From Lysobacterales bacterium (GTDB lineage Bacteria; Pseudomonadota; Gammaproteobacteria; Xanthomonadales; Rhodanobacteraceae): a stretch of 64,000 nt of DNA. The notes below the pieces were generated by a model. That model was not told where the DNA came from, searched no databases, and saw only the letters and a list, made by a program, of their open reading frames with translations. Where the stretch lies: positions 1 to 64,000 of the forward strand of contig JAFKNA010000020.1 in assembly GCA_017305135.1 (NCBI GenBank), given 5' to 3'. Positions 34,908-42,525 of the stretch are shown piece after piece (position 1 is the stretch's first letter; each line of letters opens with the position of its first letter). Both the position numbers and the translations under genes were made by a program.

Positions 34908-35224
34908 TGGCCCGGCACGACGTTTTCCTCAACGAGCGGCCGGCCAGTCGCAAGCGTTTTCCCTACTTTCTGGTGGTGCAGTCGGATCTGCTCGACGCGC
35001 TCAGCACGACCGTCATCGTGCCGCTGGGAAAAGCCGGCGTCGTCGAGGGCAAGCTGGCGCAAACGCTGACGCCCGAACTCGAGCTCGATGGCGAGCGGCT
35101 GGTGATGTATACCCCGGAGCTCTCCGCCATGCCCTCGTCCCTGCTGCGCTTGCGGGCCGGCAACCTCGACGCCCAGCACGACACCATCCTGCGCGCTCTC
35201 GATTTCCTGTTCAGCGGCATCTGA
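34907..35224 (+). CDS. ccdB: CcdB-family toxin (gyrase inhibitor)
   Basis: A 105-residue protein: MARHDVFLNERPASRKRFPYFLVVQSDLLD, VIVPLGKAG and LTPELELDGERLVMYTPELSAMP match the CcdB fold. CcdB poisons DNA gyrase; whether this one is active cannot be seen, although the C-terminal end, which in CcdB contacts gyrase, reads ALDFLFSGI. It is read with ccdA by one-base overlap. It ends 5 bp before trpS, so the essential synthetase gene lies in the shadow of a toxin-antitoxin operon. Confidence 0.87.
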   Translation: MARHDVFLNERPASRKRFPYFLVVQSDLLDALSTTVIVPLGKAGVVEGKLAQTLTPELELDGERLVMYTPELSAMPSSLLRLRAGNLDAQHDTILRALDFLFSGI

Positions 35225-35229
35225 AACCC

Positions 35230-36594
35230 ATGCACAAGCGACGCATCCTGACCGGGATCACCACTTCCGGCACTCCGCACCTCGGCAACTACGTGGGCGC
35301 GATCCGCCAGGCGATCGCGGTCAGCCGCCGCGCCGACGTGGAGTCGTTCTTCTTCCTTGCCGACTACCACGCCCTCATCAAGACCGGCGACCCGGCGCGG
35401 GTGCAGCGCTCGACGCTGGAAATCGCGGCGACATGGCTCGCCTGCGGCCTCGATCCGGACACGGTGTTCTTCTACCGCCAGTCGGACATCCCGGAGATCC
35501 CCGAACTCACCTGGCTGCTCACCTGCGTCACCGCCAAGGGCCTGCTCAACCGCGCCCACGCCTACAAGGCGGCGGTGGACGCGAACGTTGCCATTGGCGA
35601 GGACCCGGACGCGGCGATCACCGCCGGGCTCTACATGTACCCGGTGCTGATGGCCGCCGACATCCTGATCTTCGGCGCCCACGAGGTGCCGGTCGGGCGC
35701 GATCAGATCCAGCACATCGAGATGGCGCGCGACATCGCCCAGCGCTTCAACCACCTCTACGCCACGGAACTCGCGCAGAAGGGTGTCGCCTTCACGCTGC
35801 CCGAATCCTGCATCGAGCAGAAGGTGGCGACGTTGCCGGGGCTGGAGGGGCGCAAGATGTCCAAGAGCTACGACAACACCATCCCGCTGTTCGCGCCGCC
35901 GCAGCAGCTGCGCAGCGCGATCATGTCCATCGTCACCGACTCCAGCGCGCCCGGCGCGCCCAAGGACCCGCAAGGCTCGGCGCTGTTCGCGATCCACGAG
36001 GCCTTCGCCAGCCCTGAAGAAAGCGCCGCCATGCGTGAGGCCTACGCCGCCGGCATCGGCTGGGGCGAGGCCAAGCAGAAGCTCTACGAGCTGATCGAAG
36101 GCGAGGTCGCGCCGCTGCGCGAGCGCTACGACGCCCTGATGGTCCGGCCCGCGCACATCGAGGAACTGCTCCTCGCCGGCGCCATGCGGGCGCGCGAACG
36201 CGCCAGGCCGCTGATGGAGGCGGTGCGCTGGGCCGCGGGCATCCGTCGCCTCACCGATATCCCGGTGTCGACCGGCGCGACGGCAGGCGGCGACGATGCC
36301 GCCCCGCCCCAGCTCAAGAGCTACCGCGAAGCCGACGGCAGGTTCTATTTCAAGCTGACCGCTGCGGACGGCACCGTGCTGCTGCAGAGCCGCGCCTTCG
36401 AGTCGCCGCGCGACGCCGGCCGCCTGGCCGCGGCGCTGGTCGAGGCCGGCGACGATGCGGTCGCGCTGGCGCCGCTTGTGGCCGAAGCGCTGGCGGCCCC
36501 GCTGGACCCCGGATTGCAGGAGCGTGCACGTGGCGCGCTCGGCCGCCTCAAGGCGGACAAGCTCGCCCGCGAGGCGGCGCGCAGCACGGCCTGA
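35230..36594 (+). CDS. trpS: Tryptophan--tRNA ligase with C-terminal YegP-like extension
   Basis: A 454-residue class I synthetase. The HIGH-type motif is TPHLGN (about residues 15-20) and the KMSKS motif is RKMSKSYDN (near 208-214). GAHEVPVGRDQIQHIEMARDIA is the tRNA-synthetase core. Typical TrpRS is about 330-340 residues. The extra C-terminus from residue 363 (KSYREADGRFYFKLTAADG) resembles the YegP/DUF1508 fold, known as an add-on in some proteobacterial TrpRS. It charges tRNA-Trp. The start ATG is 5 bp after ccdB, without its own clear Shine-Dalgarno. Confidence 0.95.
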   Translation: MHKRRILTGITTSGTPHLGNYVGAIRQAIAVSRRADVESFFFLADYHALIKTGDPARVQRSTLEIAATWLACGLDPDTVFFYRQSDIPEIPELTWLLTCVTAKGLLNRAHAYKAAVDANVAIGEDPDAAITAGLYMYPVLMAADILIFGAHEVPVGRDQIQHIEMARDIAQRFNHLYATELAQKGVAFTLPESCIEQKVATLPGLEGRKMSKSYDNTIPLFAPPQQLRSAIMSIVTDSSAPGAPKDPQGSALFAIHEAFASPEESAAMREAYAAGIGWGEAKQKLYELIEGEVAPLRERYDALMVRPAHIEELLLAGAMRARERARPLMEAVRWAAGIRRLTDIPVSTGATAGGDDAAPPQLKSYREADGRFYFKLTAADGTVLLQSRAFESPRDAGRLAAALVEAGDDAVALAPLVAEALAAPLDPGLQERARGALGRLKADKLAREAARSTA

Positions 36595-36669
36595 CCCGGT
36601 GCGCAGAAGCGTCGGGGACGTCGCCCGGACCTACAGGGCTCCGCCCGACGACGGGTTGCCCTTTCGTGG

Positions 36670-36689
36670 GTCGGCCGTACGCGGCCGAC
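36670..36689. repeat. Small palindromic (REP-like) hairpin downstream of trpS
   Basis: GTCGGCCG-TACG-CGGCCGAC is a perfect 8-bp stem with a 4-nt loop, in the 227-bp gap between trpS and lpxO. There is no T-run, so it is not a classical terminator. A related GTAGGTCGGCCCTAC hairpin lies after the CRISPR array at about 2552-2568. Confidence 0.5.
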
Positions 36690-36783
36690 AGGTGAACCCC
36701 GTGTCACTGCCGCAGGTCGCGATGTAAGCTGACCGACATCATTCCGTGATCCGGTCGCCGCACCCGCGCGCGCCCGGCTCTTC

Positions 36784-36818
36784 CGAATCACGAATCCCGA
36801 ATCACGAATCCCGGCTCC
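36784..36818 (+). repeat. Heptamer element (five 7-bp units) before the lpxO start
   Basis: Units are CGAATCA, CGAATCC, CGAATCA, CGAATCC, CGGCTCC, then ACC and the GTG start at 36822. GGCTCTTC precedes them. This is the only plus-strand copy, and it keeps the same orientation to its gene as those at 17858-17892 and 21266-21300. Confidence 0.88.
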
Positions 36819-36821
36819 ACC

Positions 36822-37751
36822 GTGTCCTTCCGCCTCGTCCTCCTCATCCTCGCCCTCGTCTACCTCGCCAGCATCCTGGTGGTGCATTTCCGCGGGCGCG
36901 AGCGGCTCGGGTTCCGCCGCCAGGCGTTCGACCACTCCGGCTTCTTCGCGCCCTACAACGTGCTGATGTACGCCTTCTCGAAGGTGCCGAACGCGCCCTT
37001 CCCGGACCGTGCCCGCTTCGCCTGCCTCGATCCGTTGCGCGACAACTGGCAGGGCATCCGCGAGGAGGCGCTGCGCCTGTTCGACGAGGGCTTCATCAAG
37101 GCCGCGGAAAGGAACAACGACGCCAGCTTCGCCTCCTTCTTCAAGGCCGGCTGGAAGCGCTTTTACCTCACCTGGTACGGCGAGCCGCTGGCCAGCGCCG
37201 CAGCGCTCTGCCCGAACACCGTAGCGCTGCTCGGCACCATCCCGGAGGTGAAGGCGGCCATGTTCGCCCTGCTGCCGCCCGGATCGAAGCTCAACCCGCA
37301 CCGCGATCCCTTCGCGGGATCGCTGCGCTACCACCTCGGCCTTGCCACGCCCAATTCCGACGCCTGCCGCATCGTCGTCGATGGCGAACAGTACTCCTGG
37401 CGCGACGGCGAGGACGTGGTCTTCGACGAGACCTTCGTGCACTGGGCCGAGAACACCAGCGACCAGACCCGCGTGATCCTCTTCTGCGACGTCGAGCGCC
37501 CGCTGCGCCTGGCCCCGTTGGCCGCGTTCAACCGCTGGTTGGGTGGCGTGCTCGGCCGCGCCACCGCCACCGACAATGTCGGCGGCGAGCACGTCGGCAT
37601 CGTCAACCGCCTCTACGCCCTCGCCGACCGCATGGGCGAACGGCGCAAGCGCTTCAAGCGCGCCGCCCCGCGCACCTACCAAGCCACGCGCATCGTGCTG
37701 GCGCTGGTGCTGGTCGGCTGGCTGGCCTGGCCTTGGCTCGGCCGCGGCTGA
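36822..37751 (+). CDS. lpxO: LpxO-like lipid A / aspartyl-asparaginyl beta-hydroxylase
   Basis: A 309-residue membrane-anchored 2-oxoglutarate/Fe(II) dioxygenase. A helix at residues 4-25 and a second near 290-306 anchor it. The iron ligands sit in LNPHRDPF (HxD, about residue 160) and DETFVHWAEN (about 206), with RVILFCDVERP supplying the 2-oxoglutarate arginine. LpxO adds a hydroxyl to the secondary acyl chain of lipid A at the inner membrane. The start is GTG directly after the heptamer element; no Shine-Dalgarno is present. Confidence 0.87.
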   Translation: MSFRLVLLILALVYLASILVVHFRGRERLGFRRQAFDHSGFFAPYNVLMYAFSKVPNAPFPDRARFACLDPLRDNWQGIREEALRLFDEGFIKAAERNNDASFASFFKAGWKRFYLTWYGEPLASAAALCPNTVALLGTIPEVKAAMFALLPPGSKLNPHRDPFAGSLRYHLGLATPNSDACRIVVDGEQYSWRDGEDVVFDETFVHWAENTSDQTRVILFCDVERPLRLAPLAAFNRWLGGVLGRATATDNVGGEHVGIVNRLYALADRMGERRKRFKRAAPRTYQATRIVLALVLVGWLAWPWLGRG

Positions 37752-37776
37752 GCGGCGCGATTCCGCAGGCGTTGCC

Positions 37777-38538
37777 TCACGCGTGCGTGCTGTCGTGACC
37801 GGCGCGTTGGGCCACGATCACGGGCCGTATCCCGGCCCAGCGGACACGACAGCGTGGCACCACGATCTCGATCCGCTCGAAGCCGGCATGCTGCAGCCGG
37901 CCAACGATGTCCGTCCCGTAATCCCGGTAAGCGAGCACTCCACTGCCACCGCGGAACGGGTCGAGGTGGTACACGGGATCGAGCAGGTGCTCGATCTGGC
38001 CGTCCGCCAGCCGCGCCCTCTCGATCGTATCGTGGTGGCTGGACAGTGGAACGGTGAAGAGCATCATCCCGCCCGGCCGCAGCACGCGAAAGAGTTCCGC
38101 GAAGGCCGCCGCATCATCGGGTACGTGCTCCATGACCTCGGTATGCGTGATCAGGTCGAAGCACTCATCAGAATAGGTCAGGTGCTGGACGTCCTCGTTG
38201 CGAACACCATTGCGGGAAGCACCCGCAGGAAGCTCCGGCTGGTATTCGGACCCGCTGAAGCTTCGTGCCGATCGCCGCAGGAAGTCCACGAGCGGTCCGG
38301 CTGCGGAGAACTCGCACACGTCCCCGTGGCAGATGTCGCCCACGACTTCGCGCAGCGCATAGCCGATCGAGAGATGGACGACACTCGCGGCGCAGCGGAT
38401 GCAGCGGACACCCGCCTCGGTGGCATTGAGCCGCACGAACACGCTCGGCCCGCAGAACGGACAGGCGGCGGCCGAAACGCGAAGGTTCCGCGAATCGAGC
38501 ATCGACCAGGCGTGGCGCAGGCGCGCAAGGAGCTTCAT
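37777..38538 (-). CDS. SAM-dependent methyltransferase with N-terminal zinc-ribbon
   Basis: A 253-residue protein starting MKLLARLRHAWSMLDSRNL. Two Cys pairs (CPFC and CIRC) near residues 26-50 suggest a small zinc ribbon. A class I methyltransferase core follows, with SDECFDLITHTEVMEHVPDD and FRVLRPGGMMLFTVPLSSHHD (the typical UbiE/MT11 acceptor region). The glycine-rich SAM loop is not well preserved in the N-terminal part. The C-terminal SGVLAYRDYG resembles methyltransferases in glycan clusters. The substrate is unknown. The frame is open upstream to 38658; the chosen ATG begins the conserved part. Confidence 0.7.
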   Translation of the reverse strand: MKLLARLRHAWSMLDSRNLRVSAAACPFCGPSVFVRLNATEAGVRCIRCAASVVHLSIGYALREVVGDICHGDVCEFSAAGPLVDFLRRSARSFSGSEYQPELPAGASRNGVRNEDVQHLTYSDECFDLITHTEVMEHVPDDAAAFAELFRVLRPGGMMLFTVPLSSHHDTIERARLADGQIEHLLDPVYHLDPFRGGSGVLAYRDYGTDIVGRLQHAGFERIEIVVPRCRVRWAGIRPVIVAQRAGHDSTHA

Positions 38539-38605
38539 GGCAATGCCGCACCCGACGGACTGCTCTGTGCCTGGATCGTGCAGCGGAGCTGCTCCGCGTT
38601 GCCGT

Positions 38606-38911
38606 TCATGGCTTCTCGCCCCGTTCGTGACGACGCTCGAGCGCCTCGCTGTAGACAAGCCCCTTGTCGCGACGGCCCACGGCGATGACGGTCACCGTGA
38701 CGATGTGGTCGTCGACCTCGTAGACCAGCCGGTAACCGGCGGCGCGCAGCTTGATCTTGTAGCAGTTCGGCAAGCCGTGGAGCCGGTCCGCGGGAACATG
38801 CGGCTGCACCAGCCGTTCGGCGAGCTTGCGCTTCAATTGCCCGCGGATCGTATGGCCGAGCTTGCGCCACTCCTTGAGCGCCGACTCGACGAACGCGAGC
38901 TCAAAGCTCAT
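38606..38911 (-). CDS. relE: RelE-family mRNA interferase toxin
   Basis: A 101-residue basic protein: MSFELAFVESALKEWRKLG, the LVQPHVPADRLHGLPNCYKIKLRAAGYRLVYEV core and GRRDKGLVYSEALE are RelE family hallmarks, with the Lys/Arg residues used in ribosome-dependent mRNA cleavage (KLRAAGYRLVY). It overlaps the antitoxin by 11 bp (ATG 38911 inside the antitoxin end). An upstream TTG would add one residue. Confidence 0.92.
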   Translation of the reverse strand: MSFELAFVESALKEWRKLGHTIRGQLKRKLAERLVQPHVPADRLHGLPNCYKIKLRAAGYRLVYEVDDHIVTVTVIAVGRRDKGLVYSEALERRHERGEKP

Positions 38912-39146
38912 CAAGCGTCACTCGCACGCGCGTTTCATCCTTGCGGGCCTGCACCAGCTCGGCGAGTTCGAGATCCTCGAGTCGTTCCAGCAGCAATGCC
39001 CAGGTTTCCGCCGGGACGAGATAGGCGCTCGGCCGGTTGTGCACGAGCACGGCGACTGATTCACCCTCCGCGGACGCGATCACGGCGCTTGGATTGCGCT
39101 TGAGTTCGGTAACGCTGATGCTTCTGGTAGCTAGAATCGGGTCCAT
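38901..39146 (-). CDS. Phd/YefM-family antitoxin
   Basis: An 81-residue protein: MDPILATRSISVTELKRNPSAVIASAEGESVAVLVHNRPSAYLVPAETW is a typical Phd/YefM-fold antitoxin N-terminus; the acidic C-terminal half (LLERLEDLELAELVQARKDE) should wrap the RelE toxin. The ATG 39146 has GGAG seven bases before it; an in-frame TTG at 39158 is less likely. It represses its operon together with the toxin, probably through the palindrome at 39151-39168. Confidence 0.9.
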   Translation of the reverse strand: MDPILATRSISVTELKRNPSAVIASAEGESVAVLVHNRPSAYLVPAETWALLLERLEDLELAELVQARKDETRVRVTLDEL

Positions 39147-39150
39147 TTTT

Positions 39151-39168
39151 GTCTCCAAATCAGGAGAC
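39151..39168 (-). promoter_or_regulatory. Palindromic operator overlapping the antitoxin ribosome-binding site
   Basis: GTCTCC-AAATCA-GGAGAC is a perfect 6-6-6 inverted repeat. On the coding strand its right arm contains the GGAG Shine-Dalgarno, 4 bp before the antitoxin ATG. A TAATAT -10-like box lies just upstream on the same strand (about 39170-39176). The site is well placed for autorepression, and the hairpin could also mask the ribosome-binding site in RNA. Confidence 0.5.
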
Positions 39169-39225
39169 GAATATTACCCGAATCAAGCGGTGCATGGGTG
39201 ATCCTCGACTGCGCCTGCCGAACCT

Positions 39226-40488
39226 TCAGCGCCCATCATCCACTGGCGGGCGCACGTCGGGCAGCCACAGCGCCAGCACGCCGAGCAGCGGTAGCCAGGC
39301 GCAGACCTGGTACACGAAGAGGATGCCGAAGTCGTCGGCGATGAGGCCGAGTACGGCCGCGCCGAGTCCGCCGAGGCCGAAGCTGAAGCCGTAGAAGAGG
39401 CCCGAGACCATGCCGATGCGGTGCGTCAGCATGTCCTGCGCGTAGACGATGATGGCGGGGAAGGCCGAGGCCAGCACCAGGCCGATGACGACGCTGAGCG
39501 CCACCGTCCAGCCCAGGCCCACCCACGGCAGGACCAGCGTGAAGGGGGCCGCGCCGAGGATCGAGAACCAGATCACCCGGCGCCGGCCGATGCGGTCGCC
39601 GAGCGGCCCGCCGACCATGGTGCCGACTGCCACCGCGAACAGGAACAGTGCCAGCAGGTTGGCCGCCAGTTGCTCCGACGTGCCGAAGCGATGCATCAGG
39701 AAGAACATGTAATAGCTGCTGATGCTGGCGAGATAGAAGAACTTGGAGAACATCAGCACCAGCAGGATGCCGACCGTGCGCCGCACCAGCGGCGCCGGGT
39801 AGCGTGGAGGCGGCGGCGCGTGATGCCCGAGCGGGCGCTGCGCCAGGTGCGACCGGTACCACTTGGCGACCTGCAGCAGGATCACGATCGCCAGCAGCGC
39901 GAACAGCCCGAACCAGGCCACGTGCGGGCGTGCCTGCGCACCGAACCGCAGCACGATCGCCGCCGCCAGGAACGGCCCCAGCGCCTGGCCAAGGTTGCCG
40001 CCGATCTGGAACACCGACTGCGCCATGCCGAAGCGACCGCCAGAGGCGAGCCGCGCGACCCGCGAGGACTCGGGATGGAACGTAGAGGAGCCGCAGCCGA
40101 TCAGGCCGACCGCGAGCAGCAGCACCGGATAGCTCGGCGCCACCGACAGCAGCAGCAGGCCGGAGAGCGTGAAGCACATGCCGATCGGCAGGATCAGCGG
40201 GAAGGGGTGCCTGTCGGTGACCGCGCCGACCACCGGCTGCAGCAGCGAGGCGGTGAGCTGGAAGGTCAGCGTGATGGCACCGATCTGGAAGAAGCCGAGG
40301 TCGAACTCGCCCTTCAGCAGCGGATAGATCGCCAGGATCACCGATTGCATGATGTCGTTCAGCATGTGCACGGTGCTGACGCCGGCGAGCACGCCATAGC
40401 GGCGGGTCGTGGCCTTGCGCGGCAACGCTGTGTCCGCCTGCGTCGCGGCGGCGTCGAGTTTCGCTCCGGCACTGGAACGCTGGTCCAT
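39226..40488 (-). CDS. MFS transporter, Fsr (fosmidomycin resistance)-like
   Basis: A 420-residue 12-helix major facilitator. VHMLNDIMQSVILAIYPLLKGEFDLGFFQIGAI, STFHPESSRVARLASGGRFGMAQSVFQIGGNLG and the loop motif GGPLGDRIGRRRVIW are characteristic of the Fsr subgroup. Fsr exports fosmidomycin in E. coli; here the substrate is only presumed to be a small toxic compound. ATG 40488 was chosen as the start of a short cytoplasmic tail; the frame extends 44 codons upstream into low-complexity sequence. It lies 79 bp downstream of, and opposite to nothing in, the TA module on the same strand. Confidence 0.85.
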   Translation of the reverse strand: MDQRSSAGAKLDAAATQADTALPRKATTRRYGVLAGVSTVHMLNDIMQSVILAIYPLLKGEFDLGFFQIGAITLTFQLTASLLQPVVGAVTDRHPFPLILPIGMCFTLSGLLLLSVAPSYPVLLLAVGLIGCGSSTFHPESSRVARLASGGRFGMAQSVFQIGGNLGQALGPFLAAAIVLRFGAQARPHVAWFGLFALLAIVILLQVAKWYRSHLAQRPLGHHAPPPPRYPAPLVRRTVGILLVLMFSKFFYLASISSYYMFFLMHRFGTSEQLAANLLALFLFAVAVGTMVGGPLGDRIGRRRVIWFSILGAAPFTLVLPWVGLGWTVALSVVIGLVLASAFPAIIVYAQDMLTHRIGMVSGLFYGFSFGLGGLGAAVLGLIADDFGILFVYQVCAWLPLLGVLALWLPDVRPPVDDGR

Positions 40489-40586
40489 CGGCACTGGCCT
40501 TGCTCGACAACGGGTACGCATTGTCCCACCGCCACCTGTACCGGACCCACGGGATCGCGCGACTCGGCGATCGCTCCCGGCGTTCC

Positions 40587-40615
40587 GTTCAATGGATGCC
40601 CGCTTTCGCGGGCAT
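40587..40615. repeat. Dispersed hairpin repeat, copy 2
   Basis: An exact inverted copy of 17921-17949 (GTTCAATGGATGCCCGC... with the CGGGCAT palindrome). It lies between fsr and dusB. Flanking ATGAACAGG also recalls the TTGAACAGG after copy 1, suggesting that the original repeat is longer than 29 bp. Confidence 0.8.
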
Positions 40616-40673
40616 AACATGAACAGGGTTGCCTGGTCCGGAATGGATGCCGCTGAGCGGTAATGAGGCCGCG

Positions 40674-40698
40674 TGGTGGAGCGGCTTCAGCCGCGATG
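40674..40698. repeat. REP palindrome GGAGCGGCTTCAGCCGCG
   Basis: GGTGGAGCGGCTTCAGCCGCGATGG has a CGGCT/AGCCG stem and is the widespread xanthomonad/pseudomonad REP form. It lies 7 bp past the dusB stop and may protect the 3' end of that transcript. Confidence 0.65.
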
Positions 40699-40704
40699 GA
40701 TCTG

Positions 40705-41703
40705 CTACGCCGCGGCGGCGAACTCCGTGGCGCAGCCGGCGGCCAGCGCGTCGAAGTACTCGCGCGTCAGCCGCTGCTGGCCGGCGGCATCCCCGGCGCG
40801 GTTGACCACCGCGCGGAAGGCGATGTTTTCCGGCCGGTCCTTCGCGTACCAGCCAAGGTGCTTGCGGGCGATGCGGACGCCCTGCTGCTCGCCGTAGAAG
40901 GCGTAGAGGTCGTCCAGGTGGCCGAGCAGGACGTCGCGCACCTCCGCCGGGCCTGGCGAGGGGAGGTGCCTGGCGGTGGCGAGGAAATGCGCGATCTCGC
41001 GGAAGATCCACGGCCGGCCCTGCGCGGCGCGGCCGATCATCACCGCGTCGGCGCCGGTGTGATCCAGCACGAAGCGGGCCCGCTCGGGCGTGTCGACATC
41101 GCCGTTCGCGAACACCGGGATCGAGATCGCCGCCTTGATCGCGGCGATGGTGTCGTATTCGGCCTCGCCGGTGTAGTGCTGGTCGCGGGTGCGCCCGTGC
41201 ACGGCCAGCGCCGCGATGCCGGCGTCCTCGGCCATGCGCGCGATGGCCAGGCCGTTGCGGTTGTCGCGATTCCAGCCGGTGCGGATCTTGAGCGTGACCG
41301 GCACCGGCACCGCCTTCACCACCGCCTGCACGATGCGGGCGACCAGCGGTTCATCCTGCAGCAGCGCGGAACCGGCCCACACGTTGCACACCTTCTTCGC
41401 CGGACAGCCCATGTTGATGTCGATGAGCTGCGCGCCATGGTCGACGTTGAAGCGCGCCGCCTCGGCCAGCATGGCCGGGTCGTGGCCGGCGATCTGCACG
41501 CTGACCGGGTCGGGTTCGCCCGCGTGGTCCATGCGCTTGAGCGACTTGCGCGTCGTCCACAGGCGCGGGTCGGCGGTGGTCATCTCCGACACGGCAAGCC
41601 CCGCCCCGAGCTTCTTGCAAAGCTGGCGAAAGGGCTTGTCGGTGACGCCCGCCATCGGCGCGAGCACCACGGGCGGGTCGATGGCGTGGCGACCGATCTG
41701 CAT
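40705..41703 (-). CDS. dusB: tRNA-dihydrouridine synthase B
   Basis: A 332-residue flavin enzyme: MQIGRHAIDPPVVLAPMAGVTDKPFRQLCKKLGAG, INMGCPAKKVCN (catalytic Cys100), TLKIRTGW, ALAVHGRTRDQHYTGEAEY and MIGRAAQGRPWIFREI are the DusB signature set. It reduces uridines in the tRNA D-loop. In enterics dusB is followed by fis, but here the downstream neighbour is a REP repeat and the Fsr-like gene, so fis is absent from this operon. The start ATG at 41703 sets the family N-terminus; the open frame upstream is not conserved. Confidence 0.95.
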   Translation of the reverse strand: MQIGRHAIDPPVVLAPMAGVTDKPFRQLCKKLGAGLAVSEMTTADPRLWTTRKSLKRMDHAGEPDPVSVQIAGHDPAMLAEAARFNVDHGAQLIDINMGCPAKKVCNVWAGSALLQDEPLVARIVQAVVKAVPVPVTLKIRTGWNRDNRNGLAIARMAEDAGIAALAVHGRTRDQHYTGEAEYDTIAAIKAAISIPVFANGDVDTPERARFVLDHTGADAVMIGRAAQGRPWIFREIAHFLATARHLPSPGPAEVRDVLLGHLDDLYAFYGEQQGVRIARKHLGWYAKDRPENIAFRAVVNRAGDAAGQQRLTREYFDALAAGCATEFAAAA

Positions 41704-41833
41704 GCGGCGATTGTAGCGGCCGGCATTCCGCCGCGCTGCCCGCGAGCGCGCGAGGATAGAATCACCCGATGATGCACGCCCTTGCCGCGCGGCGCTTGCG
41801 CGGATGCGGATGCTACGTTCCCTGCCGTTTCCG

Positions 41834-42499
41834 ATGAGCGCCCTCGACTTCCTCACCGACTTCTTCTCGAACCAGGGCTACCTCGCGGTGTTCCTGGTGC
41901 TGCTGGTGTGCGGTTTCGGCGTGCCGATCCCGGAAGACGTGTCGCTCGTCGCCGGCGGCATCATCGCCGGCCTCGGTTACGCGGACGTGCGCATCATGAC
42001 CGGCGTCGGCCTCGCCGGGGTGCTGATCGGCGACGTCAGCATGTTCCTGATCGGCCGCCATCTCGGCATCCGGGCACTGAAGCGCCCCTGGCTGGCGCGC
42101 CTGGTGACGCCGAAGCGCTACGCGCTGGTGCAGCACAAGTTCGAGCGCTACGGCAGCCGCCTGATGTTCATCGCGCGCTTCCTGCCCGGGCTGCGCGCGG
42201 CGGTGTTCCTGACCGCCGGCATGACCCGCGCGGTGTCGTTCTGGCGCTTCATCCTGTTCGATGGTCTCGCTGCGCTGGTATCGGTGCCGCTGTGGATCGC
42301 CCTCGGCTACTACGGCGCGGAAAACCACGACTGGCTGCTGGCCTGGATGCATCGCGGCCAGGGCGGCATCGCCCTTGCCGCGGTCGCGCTGGTGGCGATC
42401 GTCGGCTACGTCTACTGGAAGCACGGCCACGCCCGCCGCGAGCGCCTGCGTGCCTGCCGCGCGCGCCGCGACCAGCGCCGCCGCGTCGGGTCCGAATAG
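41834..42499 (+). CDS. DedA/VTT family membrane protein
   Basis: A 221-residue integral membrane protein: MSALDFLTDFFSNQGYLAVFLVLLVCGFGVPIPEDVSLVAGG with the DedA glutamate in PIPED, GDVSMFLIGRHLG, and the re-entrant FIARFLPGLRAAVFLTAGMTR. DedA proteins act in envelope homeostasis, some as undecaprenyl-phosphate or lipid flippases. ATG 41804, ten codons upstream, is an alternative start; neither has a strong Shine-Dalgarno. Divergent from dusB. The C-terminal tail is very Arg-rich. Confidence 0.88.
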   Translation: MSALDFLTDFFSNQGYLAVFLVLLVCGFGVPIPEDVSLVAGGIIAGLGYADVRIMTGVGLAGVLIGDVSMFLIGRHLGIRALKRPWLARLVTPKRYALVQHKFERYGSRLMFIARFLPGLRAAVFLTAGMTRAVSFWRFILFDGLAALVSVPLWIALGYYGAENHDWLLAWMHRGQGGIALAAVALVAIVGYVYWKHGHARRERLRACRARRDQRRRVGSE

Positions 42500-42525
42500 C
42501 AAATCGGTCGCGCCCTGCCGGACGT

